From Nocardioides flavescens (GTDB lineage: Bacteria > Actinomycetota > Actinomycetes > Propionibacteriales > Nocardioidaceae): DNA of 64,000 bases. Position numbers and translations under genes: made by a program. The DNA lies in assembly GCF_009823805.1 (NCBI RefSeq), contig NZ_WUEK01000008.1, positions 124,001 through 188,000 of the forward strand. The letters run 5' to 3'. Positions 53,767 to 62,352 of the stretch are shown here, one piece after another. Positions within the stretch are counted from its first letter, which is position 1. The number at the start of each line of letters is the position of its first letter. The notes beneath the pieces are model-generated. The model saw nothing but the letters and a program-made list of their open reading frames with translations. It was not told the DNA's origin and searched no databases.

Positions 53767-55194
53767 ATGACGAACGGCGCAACGGACGGTGCAGTGCAGG
53801 AGCAGCAGGTCGACCTGGTCGTGATCGGTCTCGGTCCCGGCGGCGAGGCGCTGGCCACGGCGTGCGCCCAGGCCGGCCTCGAGGTGGTCGCGGTCGACAA
53901 GCACCTCGTCGGCGGCGAGTGCCCCTACTACGGCTGCATCCCGACGAAGATGATGGTCCGCGCCTCCGACAGCCTCGCCGAGGCCGGCCGCGCCGATGAG
54001 CTCGCGGGCGACGTGCAGGTCGTCGCCAGCTGGTCGCCGGTGGCCGAGCGCATCGCGACCGAGGCCACCGACCACTGGGACGATCAGGTCGCCGTCGACC
54101 GGCTGGCTGATGCCGGAGCCACCGTCGTGCACGGCACCGGTCGCCTGGACGGCGTCAAGCGGGTCGTGGTCACGGCGCCCGACGGCACCGAGACGACGTA
54201 CGCAACGCGCCGCGGGGTCGTGCTCAACCCCGGCACCCGCCCGGCCGCGCCGCCGGTGAGCGGGCTGGAGGGCACGCCGTACTGGACCAACCGCGACGCG
54301 GTGCAGGCGACGTCGGTGCCGGGCAGCCTCGTCGTGCTCGGCGGCGGACCGATCGGCTGCGAGCTGGCGCAGGTCTTCGCACGGTTCGGCGCGCAGGTCA
54401 CGGTCGTCCAGCACGGCGACCGGCTCCTCGCCGGCGACGAGCCCGAGGCGTCCGCGCTGATCGCCGAGGTGTTCGCCCACGAGGGGCTGCGCGTGCTCAC
54501 CGGCACCTCGCTCACCGAGGTCGCGCACGCGGACGGCACCTTCGCCCTCACCCTCGACGACGGCCAGGTGCTGCACGCCGACCAGCTGCTCGTCGCCGCG
54601 GGCCGCACCCCCAACCTCGACGGCATCGGGCTCGAGACGGTCGGCCTGGACCCGTCGGCCCGCAGCATCGAGGTCGACGACCGGATGCGAGCGACCGGCG
54701 CCGGCCAGGGACCGGTCGAGGGGCTGTGGGTCGTCGGCGACGTCACCGGCAAGGGCGCCTACACCCACGTCTCGATGTACCAGTCCGCCGTCGCCCGCCG
54801 CGACGTGCTCGGTGAGGACGGCCCGGCCGCCGCCTACCACGCCGTCCCGCACGCGACGTTCACCGACCCGGAGATCGCCGCCGTGGGCATGACCGAGCAG
54901 CAGGCGCGCGACGCCGGCCTGTCGGTCCGCACGGGGAGCACGAAGTTGCAGGAGTCCTCGCGCGGGTTCACCCACGGTCCGGGCGCCCAGGGACTCGTCA
55001 AGGTCGTCGAGGACGCCGAGCGCGGGGTGCTCGTCGGTGCGACCGCGGCGGGCCCCGGCGGCGGGGAGATCCTCGGCTTCCTGGCCGTGGCGGTGCACGC
55101 CGAGGTGCCCGTCGAGACGCTGCGCTCGATGATCTACGCCTACCCGACGTTCCACCGCGCCATCGAGACGGCCCTCGCGGACCTCGACGCATGA
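53767..55194 (+). CDS. FAD-dependent pyridine nucleotide-disulfide oxidoreductase
   Basis: 475 residues. FAD motif VIGLGPGGEALATACAQAG, redox-active disulfide CPYYGC (Cys52/Cys57), NAD(P) motif VLGGGPIGCELAQVFARFG, and C-terminal dimer domain with ATFTDPEIAAVGMTEQ. The His-Glu pair (TFHRAIE) near the C-terminus is that of dihydrolipoamide dehydrogenase-like enzymes. The CPYYGC spacing matches a subgroup often labelled mercuric reductase- or dihydrolipoamide dehydrogenase-like. It has no MerA metal-binding domain or Cys pair at the C-terminus. Neighbours do not indicate the electron acceptor. Confidence 0.85.
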   Translation: MTNGATDGAVQEQQVDLVVIGLGPGGEALATACAQAGLEVVAVDKHLVGGECPYYGCIPTKMMVRASDSLAEAGRADELAGDVQVVASWSPVAERIATEATDHWDDQVAVDRLADAGATVVHGTGRLDGVKRVVVTAPDGTETTYATRRGVVLNPGTRPAAPPVSGLEGTPYWTNRDAVQATSVPGSLVVLGGGPIGCELAQVFARFGAQVTVVQHGDRLLAGDEPEASALIAEVFAHEGLRVLTGTSLTEVAHADGTFALTLDDGQVLHADQLLVAAGRTPNLDGIGLETVGLDPSARSIEVDDRMRATGAGQGPVEGLWVVGDVTGKGAYTHVSMYQSAVARRDVLGEDGPAAAYHAVPHATFTDPEIAAVGMTEQQARDAGLSVRTGSTKLQESSRGFTHGPGAQGLVKVVEDAERGVLVGATAAGPGGGEILGFLAVAVHAEVPVETLRSMIYAYPTFHRAIETALADLDA

Positions 55195-55222
55195 GGAGAC
55201 CAGCGTGACTGGACCGGCCCTC

Positions 55223-55238
55223 GTTACTCCCGCGTAAC
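55223..55238. promoter_or_regulatory. Inverted repeat GTTAC-N6-GTAAC upstream of the secreted protein gene
   Basis: Perfect 5-bp arms around TCCCGC, 53 nt before the GTG at 55291. It is a candidate regulator site for the secreted protein/sortase pair. Confidence 0.35.
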
Positions 55239-55290
55239 CCCGGCGCCCGCCCGTCGTTGGTGCTACGAGGCGAGCGAGAGGGAGGGCCTT

Positions 55291-56592
55291 GTGCACACGC
55301 GGAGCACGAACGTGAAGAGGGTCGGCACGACCACGGCGGCGGTGGCGGGGGCAGCGGCCCTCGTGCTGCTGAGCGGCGCGCCGGGAGTCGCGGCGACCCC
55401 GGTCGCGCAGGCGAGCGCCACCGCGCTCTCGCTCACTCTCGGTGGGCAGCCGGCCGACTCCGGCACCTACCGGGTCCAGAACGACGGCACCAGCCAGAGC
55501 GCGACCGGCTCGAACGCCCCGGCGCTGACCGCTCTCGGCGGTCAGTCGCTGATCAAGGCGGGCACGCTGGCGCAGGACGCCACCACCCGGGTCACCGACG
55601 GACGCGGCTACTCCCAGGCGTGCGCGGGCCTCGCCGGCCAAGGCGCCACCGTCGCCGCGGTCGGCGACGGTGCGACCTGCCTCAGCCCGGGTCAGGCGGT
55701 GACGATCAACGCCGGCAACATCGACCTGTCGCGCCTGCAGATCGTCTCGAGCGGCCTCCTCCAGGGCTTCGACCAGCAGACGCAGACGGCGCTGCAGCCC
55801 CTGCTGCAGCCGCTCACCAGTGCGTTGCAGACCGGCCTGACCCAGGCCCTGAGCCAGCTCGGGCTGGCCGTCAACCTCGACCTCGGCGCCGTGCAGTCCT
55901 CGTGCACCGCCGGACCCGGCACGGCCGACGGCACCGCCCGCCTGGCGGGCGCGCGGGCCTTCGTGCAGGTCGGCGGTCAGCAGGTGGACCTGGTCAACCT
56001 GCCGGCCGACCCGGCCCCCAACACCCACGTCGTCGGCGCCCTCGGCGACGTCGCGGCGCTGATCGAGAACGCCGTGCGCACCCAGCTCACCACCGTGCTC
56101 GGCAACCTGCCCGGAGGCCTCGCGCTCCCCATCGGCGTCGACCAGACCGCGGTGCTCAACAACGCGCTCAGCACGCTCGGCCAGCAGCTGCAGCCGCTGC
56201 AGGACAACGTCATCGACGTGACCCTCAACAAGCAGACCCGGCCCGCCGCCGACCAGATCGAGGTGACCGCGCTCGACGTGGCGGTGCTGCCGGTGGCGCA
56301 GCAGCAGTTCGGCGTCACGGCGTTCGACCTGAAGATCGGTACGTCGGCCTGCGGCCCCAGCGGCGAGGTCGCCTTCGAGGCGCCCGCCGCCCCCGCGGCG
56401 ACGCCGTCCCCGACGCCCACCCGCACCCCGCAGGCGCCGCCGAAGGTGCCGACGAGCGTGCCCGCAGGCCTCGCCTCGGCCGACCAGCCGGCGTCGAGCC
56501 ACTGGGGCGGGCTCCTCGCCGTCGCCGGCCTGCTCGTGGCCGGGATCGGGGCGGTCGGCTCCGTCGTGCGCAGCGCGACCTCGAAGGGCTGA
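55291..56592 (+). CDS. Secreted protein with C-terminal membrane anchor, next to a sortase
   Basis: 433 residues. The signal peptide (TTAAVAGAAALVLLSGAPGVAA) should be cut at about residue 35. The mature part is Ala/Gln/Leu/Val-rich with alternating hydrophobic residues, including a Gln-rich helical stretch (QQTQTALQPLLQPLTSALQT) and a beta region. A Pro/Thr linker (ATPSPTPTRTPQAPPKVPTS) leads to a C-terminal helix (GGLLAVAGLLVAGIGAVGSVV) and a short tail SATSKG. I see no LPxTG motif before the helix. The sortase gene begins at the base after its stop, so the two are cotranscribed, and this protein may be the substrate or stay membrane-bound. GAGAGGGAGGG precedes the GTG. No family recognised with confidence. 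Confidence 0.7.
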   Translation: MHTRSTNVKRVGTTTAAVAGAAALVLLSGAPGVAATPVAQASATALSLTLGGQPADSGTYRVQNDGTSQSATGSNAPALTALGGQSLIKAGTLAQDATTRVTDGRGYSQACAGLAGQGATVAAVGDGATCLSPGQAVTINAGNIDLSRLQIVSSGLLQGFDQQTQTALQPLLQPLTSALQTGLTQALSQLGLAVNLDLGAVQSSCTAGPGTADGTARLAGARAFVQVGGQQVDLVNLPADPAPNTHVVGALGDVAALIENAVRTQLTTVLGNLPGGLALPIGVDQTAVLNNALSTLGQQLQPLQDNVIDVTLNKQTRPAADQIEVTALDVAVLPVAQQQFGVTAFDLKIGTSACGPSGEVAFEAPAAPAATPSPTPTRTPQAPPKVPTSVPAGLASADQPASSHWGGLLAVAGLLVAGIGAVGSVVRSATSKG

Positions 56593-57225
56593 GTGCCGGT
56601 GGCTGCCGAGAGCGGCCGGTCGGCCGGCAACCTGTGGAACCTCCTGGTCGCTGCGGGCATCATCGCCGCCGTCGTGGGCCTGCTCCTGCGCGGCGGCGAC
56701 GAGCCGGCCGCGGCGCGGTTCACCGACCTCGCGCCGTCGGCCCCGCAGCGGTTGCAGGTCGCGTCGCTGGGCATCGATGCGCCCGTCGTACCGATCCAGG
56801 TCAGCCCCGACGCGGTGCTCGACCCGCCCCGCAACGCCGAGGACGTCGGCTGGTGGGACGCCTCCGCCGAGCCCGGTCGCGAGGACGGCCGCACGGTCAT
56901 CACCGGCCACACCGTCCACACCGGTGGGGGCGCACTGGACCGACTGCGCGAGGTCTCCCGCGGGGACCGCGTCGACGTGGTCACCGACGAGGGCCGGATG
57001 CGCTACAAGGTCCAGCAGGTCCGCGTGCTCGGCAAGGAGGAGGTCGCCGAGGACGCTGAGGACCTCTTCGGCCAGGACGACGGCAGCGGCCGTCTGGTCC
57101 TCGTCTCCTGCACCGACTGGGACGGCACGGTCTACGAGAGCAACGTCGTGGTCGTGGCGACGCCGCTCGGCCAGCCCGTCGCCCAGCCCCGCGACGGAAC
57201 CGCGCGCGCCGCCAGGGCGCGTTGA
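56593..57225 (+). CDS. Class F-like sortase
   Basis: 210 residues. One N-terminal helix (LLVAAGIIAAVVGLLLRG), then the sortase barrel: LQVASLGIDAPVVPIQV, DVGWWDASAEPGREDGRTVITGHT with His106, and LVLVSCTDWDG with the catalytic Cys173. The fold, short size and WDG after Cys fit class E/F sortases of actinobacteria. The usual Arg after the catalytic Cys is not evident: the strand reads VYESNVVVV, with no Arg between Cys173 and the end of the strand. Activity is therefore uncertain. The GTG directly follows the stop of the secreted protein; a strong hairpin follows the gene. Confidence 0.8.
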   Translation: MPVAAESGRSAGNLWNLLVAAGIIAAVVGLLLRGGDEPAAARFTDLAPSAPQRLQVASLGIDAPVVPIQVSPDAVLDPPRNAEDVGWWDASAEPGREDGRTVITGHTVHTGGGALDRLREVSRGDRVDVVTDEGRMRYKVQQVRVLGKEEVAEDAEDLFGQDDGSGRLVLVSCTDWDGTVYESNVVVVATPLGQPVAQPRDGTARAARAR

Positions 57226-57282
57226 TCGATCCCACGCGGTCGCCCGCGCGGCGTCGCATCGGACCTGGACGGCGTTGTCGTC

Positions 57283-57309
57283 GCCCGCCGTGGCGCCGCC
57301 ACGGCGGGC
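57283..57309 (+). terminator. Terminator of the secreted protein/sortase pair
   Basis: GCCCGCCGTGGCG and its perfect complement surround one base (13+1+13), 57 nt after the sortase stop; TCCTCCGCCTTGTC follows. The rest of the gap to 57478 shows nothing further. Confidence 0.75.
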
Positions 57310-57478
57310 TCCTCCGCCTTGTCAGCTCCGCGCGACCCCACGCCTGCTCCCACGGGGCATCGGTCAACACACCCTGGCTGAGTCCGGACCATCCTGACGC
57401 CGTTCTGTCTCACGCGCTCCGGGCGGGGTACTGCACCTCCGGCTCGGGGACGGCTGCGGGGTCAGGAGAGGCACGAGG

Positions 57479-58321
57479 ATGAGCAGCACCGCGGATGATG
57501 CGGCACGCAAGGTCGAGCAGGCGGGCCGCAGGGCCCACGACAGCGACGGCATCGACGTCGCCGTCCGGGCGGGACTGGTGGCCTACGGGGTGGTCCACCT
57601 CGCCCTGGGGTGGCTGGCCCTCCAGCTGGCCACCGGGGACCGGGAGGGCACGCCGTCCCAGACCGGTGCGGTGAAGGAGCTCGCCCAGCAGCCCTTCGGG
57701 GGCGCGCTGGTGTGGGCCATCGGCATCGGGATGTTCCTCCTCGTGGCCTGGCAGGTGCTCGAGGCGGCCGTGGGACACCGCGAGGAGCAGGGCAGCACGC
57801 GGGTGCGCAAGCGGGTGACCTCGGTCGTCAAGGCCGTCGTCTACGCGGTCATCGGCGTCACCGCGATCAAGGTCGCGGTCGGTGCCCGCACCTCCTCCAG
57901 CAACGACCGGCAGAGCGACACCTGGACCGCCGAGGTGATGAGCTGGCCCGGAGGGCAGCTCCTCGTCGTCGTCGGCGGCCTCGTCGTGATCGGCGTCGGC
58001 GCCTACCTGGTCCACAAGGCGTGGAGCGAGGGCTTCCGCAAGTACCTCACCGCCGGGGCCACCAGCGGCGACGTCGGCCAGGCCTACGTCTGGTTCGGCA
58101 AGGCGGGCTACACCGCCAAGGGGGTCGCCCTCGGCATCGTCGGTGGTCTGTTCGTCTACGCCGGCGTCACCCACGACGCCCAGAAGTCCGGCGGGCTCGA
58201 CACCGCGCTGCAGAAGGTGCTGCACCAGCCGCTCGGGCCCTACCTGCTCGGCCTGATCGCGGTCGGGATCATCTGCTTCGGCCTGTTCTGCTTCGCCCGG
58301 GCGCGGCACCTGTCCCGCTGA
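57479..58321 (+). CDS. DUF1206 membrane protein
   Basis: 280 residues with six predicted helices arranged as three similar pairs, each starting with a G-x-x-A/V-Y/K-G motif: VRAGLVAYGVVHLALGWLAL, then SVVKAVVYAVIGVTAIKVAV, then WFGKAGYTAKGVALGIVGGL. Threefold repeats of this kind define DUF1206, a family of unknown function common in actinobacteria. GAGAGG and GAGG lie just before the ATG. The gene converges on the MOSC gene with a 13-nt gap and no visible terminator between them. Confidence 0.88.
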   Translation: MSSTADDAARKVEQAGRRAHDSDGIDVAVRAGLVAYGVVHLALGWLALQLATGDREGTPSQTGAVKELAQQPFGGALVWAIGIGMFLLVAWQVLEAAVGHREEQGSTRVRKRVTSVVKAVVYAVIGVTAIKVAVGARTSSSNDRQSDTWTAEVMSWPGGQLLVVVGGLVVIGVGAYLVHKAWSEGFRKYLTAGATSGDVGQAYVWFGKAGYTAKGVALGIVGGLFVYAGVTHDAQKSGGLDTALQKVLHQPLGPYLLGLIAVGIICFGLFCFARARHLSR

Positions 58322-58334
58322 CCGTCTCGACCGC

Positions 58335-59192
58335 TCAGCGGGGCGGACCGTCCGGCGCGACCTCGGCCTCGAGCACCTCGACCTCGTCGCCGACCCGCAG
58401 GACCGCGCCGGTGGCGGGGGAGTCCGGCACCAGCTGGACGCCGAACCACACCGCGCCGTCCCAGCGCCGGTGGCGGGCGAGCGTGGCGGTCGGCTCCTTG
58501 AACCGCTCGGCCGTGCGGTGGTCGGTCGCCGGCACGGCGCAGCGGTCGCACCCCTTGACCACCCGGAACACCACCTCGCCGACGCGGATCCGCCGCCACC
58601 CGTCCTCGGCCCAGGGCGCCTCGCCGTCGACCACCAGGTTGGGCCGGAAGCGCACCATCTCCAGACCGCCCTCCGCGGCCCGCGGGCCCTCGGCGATCAG
58701 CCGGTTCAGCTCGGCCAGCGAGGCCAGGCTCCCGACGTTGAGCGGGTAGCCGTCGGCGAAGGCCATCGGCACGTTCGGTCCGGCGTACGCCGGGTTGGCG
58801 TGGCGCCGACGCGGGTCGTCGGCGTGCACGAGCCGCACCGGGGTGTCGAGCAGGTCGCTGAACCACGCATGGGCGCTGTCGTCGGCCAGGGCCGCGGCGA
58901 ACGGCGCCCGGCCGAAGACGGTGACGTCGGTGAGCGGTCCCTGCGGGGTCGCGACCTCCAGGTCGTCGAGGTCGGCGCGCTCGGGGGCAGAGACCACGAG
59001 CCCGTCGCCGCTGAGCCGGGGGCGCATCAGGAGCATCCGCGGGTGGGCGCGGGCGGTCACGGTCTCGCCGGAGGGGTCGACCAGCATCCAGTGGCGGTCG
59101 CCGGCCAGGCCCCACGGCTCCACCTCGGCGGCGTCGAGCTCCTCGCCGGAGCAGGACTTGACGGGGAAGCGGTGCAGCGCGGTCAGCCTCAC
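58335..59192 (-). CDS. MOSC domain protein
   Basis: 285 residues from the GTG at 59192. The N-terminal MOSC beta barrel begins MRLTALHRFPVKSCSGEEL and continues GLAGDRHWMLVDPSGETVTAR. The MOSC domain proper has FRPNLVVDG and the conserved Cys in VVKGCDRCAVPATDHRT. MOSC proteins bind molybdenum cofactor or mobilise sulfur; this single-domain form with N-terminal barrel resembles the mARC/YcbX type without its ferredoxin domain. The reaction and redox partner are not evident from the neighbours. Confidence 0.9.
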   Translation of the reverse strand: MRLTALHRFPVKSCSGEELDAAEVEPWGLAGDRHWMLVDPSGETVTARAHPRMLLMRPRLSGDGLVVSAPERADLDDLEVATPQGPLTDVTVFGRAPFAAALADDSAHAWFSDLLDTPVRLVHADDPRRRHANPAYAGPNVPMAFADGYPLNVGSLASLAELNRLIAEGPRAAEGGLEMVRFRPNLVVDGEAPWAEDGWRRIRVGEVVFRVVKGCDRCAVPATDHRTAERFKEPTATLARHRRWDGAVWFGVQLVPDSPATGAVLRVGDEVEVLEAEVAPDGPPR

Positions 59193-59379
59193 CCCGACAT
59201 TGTGGTGACATCGCGCTCGGAAGCATTCTGCGCGGCCCTCCGCGTGTCACGTGAGTGACGGCTGGGGCGAACGGGTACGACGGACCCGGGACAGACCAGC
59301 GTCCCTCCACGTGTGGTCGAGGCCCCCGTGGGGAAAGGGAGTGCGTGCCGGACCACGCCCGGCTCGCGAGGAGGAGCAC

Positions 59380-60840
59380 ATGACCCAGTCACCGCACCAG
59401 GTCTCCGACGACACCAGTGACCGGCTCTACACCCCGGAGGAGCTGAGCGCCTTCGCGGCCCAGGAGGCCGCTGCGCAGGAGGGCTCTGCTCAGGAGGGCT
59501 CTGACCAGGGCGCCCCTCGAGGGGGAGCGCCCGTGCCTCCGCCGTCGGCCCGCCCGGACCCGCTCAGCGACCCGCTGCCCGGCACCGCCTCCTCGTCCCC
59601 GCCGGCGCCCGCCCCGCGACCGGACGTCGACACGCAGGCGCGCGCGGCCGTGCCCCCCTCGGGCCCGCCCAGCGGCCCGCCCTCGGGCCCGCCCCCGCAG
59701 GCCGGTCCGCCGCCCACGCGACCCCCTGCCCCGACGTACGCCCCGCCGAGCAGCCCGCCCAGCAGCCCGCCCAGCAGCCCGCCGGCCGCCCCGCCGCGCG
59801 CGGCGGCACCGCCGGCGGCGCCCCCGAGCGCCCCTCCGACCGCGCCGCCCAGCGCGCCTCCTGCTGGCGCTCAGCCGCCGGCCGCCCCCGAGGAGCCGAA
59901 GCGGTTCATGACCGCCACCGACTTCCTCGACCGGCGGGCCGAGGAGCAGGAGACCGGCCCCGCGACGTGGGGCTGGCGCGGGCGGGTGCGTCGCTGGAGC
60001 GGCGGCCTGATCAGCCCCCAGATGGGCCCGGCCGAGCGTGAGTACGTCGCCGACCGCGCGCTCATCCAGCGCGACTTCGACGGCCCCAAGACGATCGCCT
60101 TCATCAACCCCAAGGGCGGGGCGGCCAAGACGACGGGCGTGCTGGCCGCGGGCTACACGTTCGGCACCGTGCGCGGCGGCGGCGTCGTCGCCTGGGACAA
60201 CAACGAGACCCGCGGCACCCTCGGCATCCGCGGCTCGCGCAGCGCCCACACCAACACCACCAAGGAGCTGCTGGGCGACCTGTCGAAGTTCAACGACGTC
60301 ACGCAGTCGCGCATCGGCGACCTCGGCTCGTACGTCCGCTCGCAGGGCGACGCGCACTTCGACGTCCTCGCCTCCGACGAGAGCCCCAACGTCACCGGCC
60401 AGATCCACGCCGACGACTTCAACGCCCTGCACCAGCTGCTGACCCGGTTCTACAAGGTGATCCTCGTCGACACCGGCAACAACATGCGGGCCGAGAACTG
60501 GCTGGCCGCCGCCGACGCCGCCGACCTGTTGGTCGTCACCTCCACCGTGCGCGAGGACACCGGCTACTCCGGGCTCTGGATGCTCGACGCCCTGCAGGAC
60601 GCCGGCTACCAGAACCTCAAGTACAAGACCGTCACCGTGCTCTCCGACCCGTCCACGACGGTCGACCCCAAGCTGGCCGCCGACCTCGTCGACGTCTACC
60701 AGCAGCGCACCCGCGGGGTCTACCGCGTGCCCTACGACCCGGCCCTGGTCGCCGGGTCGGTGCTGCCCTACAGCCAGCTGTCGGAGGCGACCCGGATGTC
60801 GTGGCTGCGGGCCTGCGCGGGAATGGCCTCGGCGCTCTGA
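59380..60840 (+). CDS. Proline-rich ParA/MinD-like ATPase (EspI-type)
   Basis: 486 residues. The first ~205 residues are disordered and strongly Pro/Ala/Ser/Gly-rich with iterated GPPSGPP and SPPSSPP. The C-terminal domain is a deviant Walker ATPase: IAFINPKGGAAKTTGVLAAGY, VAWDNNETRGTLG, VILVDTGNNMRAENWLAAADAADLLVVTS. It resembles EspI and other ATPases linked to type VII secretion, which combine a proline-rich tail with a SIMIBI domain. No type VII genes are in the window, so that link is inference from architecture. GAGGAGGAG lies 5-6 nt before the ATG at 59380. The 187-nt gap to the divergent MOSC gene holds both promoters but no clear box. Confidence 0.8.
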   Translation: MTQSPHQVSDDTSDRLYTPEELSAFAAQEAAAQEGSAQEGSDQGAPRGGAPVPPPSARPDPLSDPLPGTASSSPPAPAPRPDVDTQARAAVPPSGPPSGPPSGPPPQAGPPPTRPPAPTYAPPSSPPSSPPSSPPAAPPRAAAPPAAPPSAPPTAPPSAPPAGAQPPAAPEEPKRFMTATDFLDRRAEEQETGPATWGWRGRVRRWSGGLISPQMGPAEREYVADRALIQRDFDGPKTIAFINPKGGAAKTTGVLAAGYTFGTVRGGGVVAWDNNETRGTLGIRGSRSAHTNTTKELLGDLSKFNDVTQSRIGDLGSYVRSQGDAHFDVLASDESPNVTGQIHADDFNALHQLLTRFYKVILVDTGNNMRAENWLAAADAADLLVVTSTVREDTGYSGLWMLDALQDAGYQNLKYKTVTVLSDPSTTVDPKLAADLVDVYQQRTRGVYRVPYDPALVAGSVLPYSQLSEATRMSWLRACAGMASAL

Positions 60841-60854
60841 CTGCTGTGCCCGAC

Positions 60855-61871
60855 ATGCGTGCGATCGTCCACACCGAGACCGGCCCCTCCTCCGTCCTGA
60901 GGCTCGTCGAGCGCGAGCTGCCCGAGCCCGGGCCGTGGGAGGTGCGGGTCCAGCTGGTGCGGGCCGGGGTCAACCCGACCGACTGGAAGTTCCGCGCCGG
61001 CAACATGCGCGGCGACTCCGAGGTCACGCCCGGTCAGGACGGCGCGGGCGTCGTCGACGCGGTCGGCTCCGGCGTCACCGAGGTGACCGTCGGCGACCGG
61101 GTCTGGCTCGTCCTCGCGCAGCACGGACGCGCCCACGGCACGGCGGCCGAGTTCACCGTCCAGCCCGTCTCACGGGTCGTGCCGCTGCCCGACGGCGCGT
61201 CGTACGACCTCGGCGCCTCGCTCGGCGTGCCCGCGGTGACGGCCCACCGGGCGCTCACCGCCTCGGAGTGGGGCCCGACCCGGCTCGGTCCGGGGGCGCT
61301 CGAGGGCCGCACCGTGCTGGTGCAGGGCGGTGCCGGCGCCGTCGGCAACGCCGCGATCCAGCTCGCGCGCTGGTCCGGGGCCACCGTGGTGACCACGGTC
61401 AGCAGCCCCGAGAAGGGCGAGCTCGCCACCGCCGCCGGCGCCCACCACGTCGTCAACTACCGCGAGGGCGACCCCGCGGAGGAGATCAAGGCGCTGGTGT
61501 CCGAGGGCGTCGACATCGTGGTCGAGGTGGCACCGGCGCAGAACGACGCGCTCGACCGGGCGGTCCTCAAGGTCCACGGCACGGTCTCGATCTACGCCAA
61601 CAACGGCGGCGAGGAGGTCACGCTGCCGCTGCGCGAGGTGTTCTCGCGCAACCTGCGCTACCAGTTCCTCATCCTCTACACCCTCGACGAGTCGCTGCTG
61701 CGAGCCGCGGTCGAGGACGTCACGGCTGCCGTGAGTGACGGCGCGCTGCGGGTCGGCGAGGACGCCGGGGTGCCGCTGCACCACTACCCGCTCGAGGAGA
61801 CCGCTGCCGCGCACGACGCCGTCGAGGGCGGCGCGGTGGGCAAGGTGCTCATCGACGTCGCTCGCGACTGA
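60855..61871 (+). CDS. Zinc-type alcohol dehydrogenase-like quinone oxidoreductase
   Basis: 338 residues from the ATG at 60855; a GTG at 60846 is an alternative and lies 5 nt after the preceding stop. Medium-chain dehydrogenase fold: MRAIVHTETGPSSVLRL, GVNPTDWKFRAGN, GQDGAGVVDAVGSGVTEV and the NADPH loop VLVQGGAGAVGNAAIQLARW. The structural and catalytic zinc Cys residues are absent, which places it with quinone oxidoreductases (QOR type). Substrate unknown; no obvious functional tie to its neighbours. Confidence 0.87.
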   Translation: MRAIVHTETGPSSVLRLVERELPEPGPWEVRVQLVRAGVNPTDWKFRAGNMRGDSEVTPGQDGAGVVDAVGSGVTEVTVGDRVWLVLAQHGRAHGTAAEFTVQPVSRVVPLPDGASYDLGASLGVPAVTAHRALTASEWGPTRLGPGALEGRTVLVQGGAGAVGNAAIQLARWSGATVVTTVSSPEKGELATAAGAHHVVNYREGDPAEEIKALVSEGVDIVVEVAPAQNDALDRAVLKVHGTVSIYANNGGEEVTLPLREVFSRNLRYQFLILYTLDESLLRAAVEDVTAAVSDGALRVGEDAGVPLHHYPLEETAAAHDAVEGGAVGKVLIDVARD

Positions 61872-61884
61872 GCCGCTCCTCGGC

Positions 61885-61890
61885 GATGAT
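61885..61890 (+). promoter_or_regulatory. Possible leaderless -10 for the small membrane protein
   Basis: GATGAT ends 6 nt before the GTG at 61897. Confidence 0.25.
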
Positions 61891-61896
61891 GGGCCC

Positions 61897-62347
61897 GTGA
61901 CGACCACGAGCGCCGCTCCCCGTGCCGGTCGAGTCCCTCGCGCGGGCGCCTACCGCTGGCGCGAGTCGCGGTGGCGCCGTCCGGGCGTCTGGCAGCGCTG
62001 GGACGGGCTCCGCTGGTCGGAGGCGGCCTACGCGGCCTACCCCGAGCGGCTGCACGACCCTCGCCCGTTCTCGTCCTACGAGCCCCTGCCGATGACGAGG
62101 CGGGAACGACTCCTGGAGATCGCCGTCGAGCTCGAGGTCCTCGACGGCGCCGACGTGGTGCACGAGGGCGCAGACGGCGTCGTCCTGGCCCACCGCCGCA
62201 GGGTCAACCACCTCGGCCACGGGCTCCTCACCCTGTTGACCGGCGGCGTCTGGGGCTTCGTGTGGGTCGCCATGTGCCTGGCGCGTCGCGAGGACCGGGT
62301 GCGCTGGGAGGTCGACCCCTGGGGCTCGGTCTGGACGACCTCGCTGC

Positions 62348-62352
<5 letters not shown>
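61897..62352 (+). CDS. Small membrane protein with DUF2510-like region
   Basis: 151 residues from the GTG at 61897. The N-terminal half has the Trp/Arg-rich WRESRWRRPGVWQRWDGLRWSEA, reminiscent of the DUF2510 box (W-x-x-P-x-x-W-x-W-D-G). The C-terminal half has RRVNHLGHGLLTLLTGGVWGFVWVAMCLARRED, of which the middle is a membrane helix found in many actinobacterial small proteins. A cytoplasmic N-terminus is likely. Function unknown. Its stop codon lies inside the first, degenerate unit of an 11-bp tandem repeat. Confidence 0.65.

Noticed and set aside
53767..55194. Mercuric reductase
   Set aside because: No N-terminal heavy-metal domain, no C-terminal vicinal Cys pair and no mer genes nearby; a general disulfide oxidoreductase call is safer.
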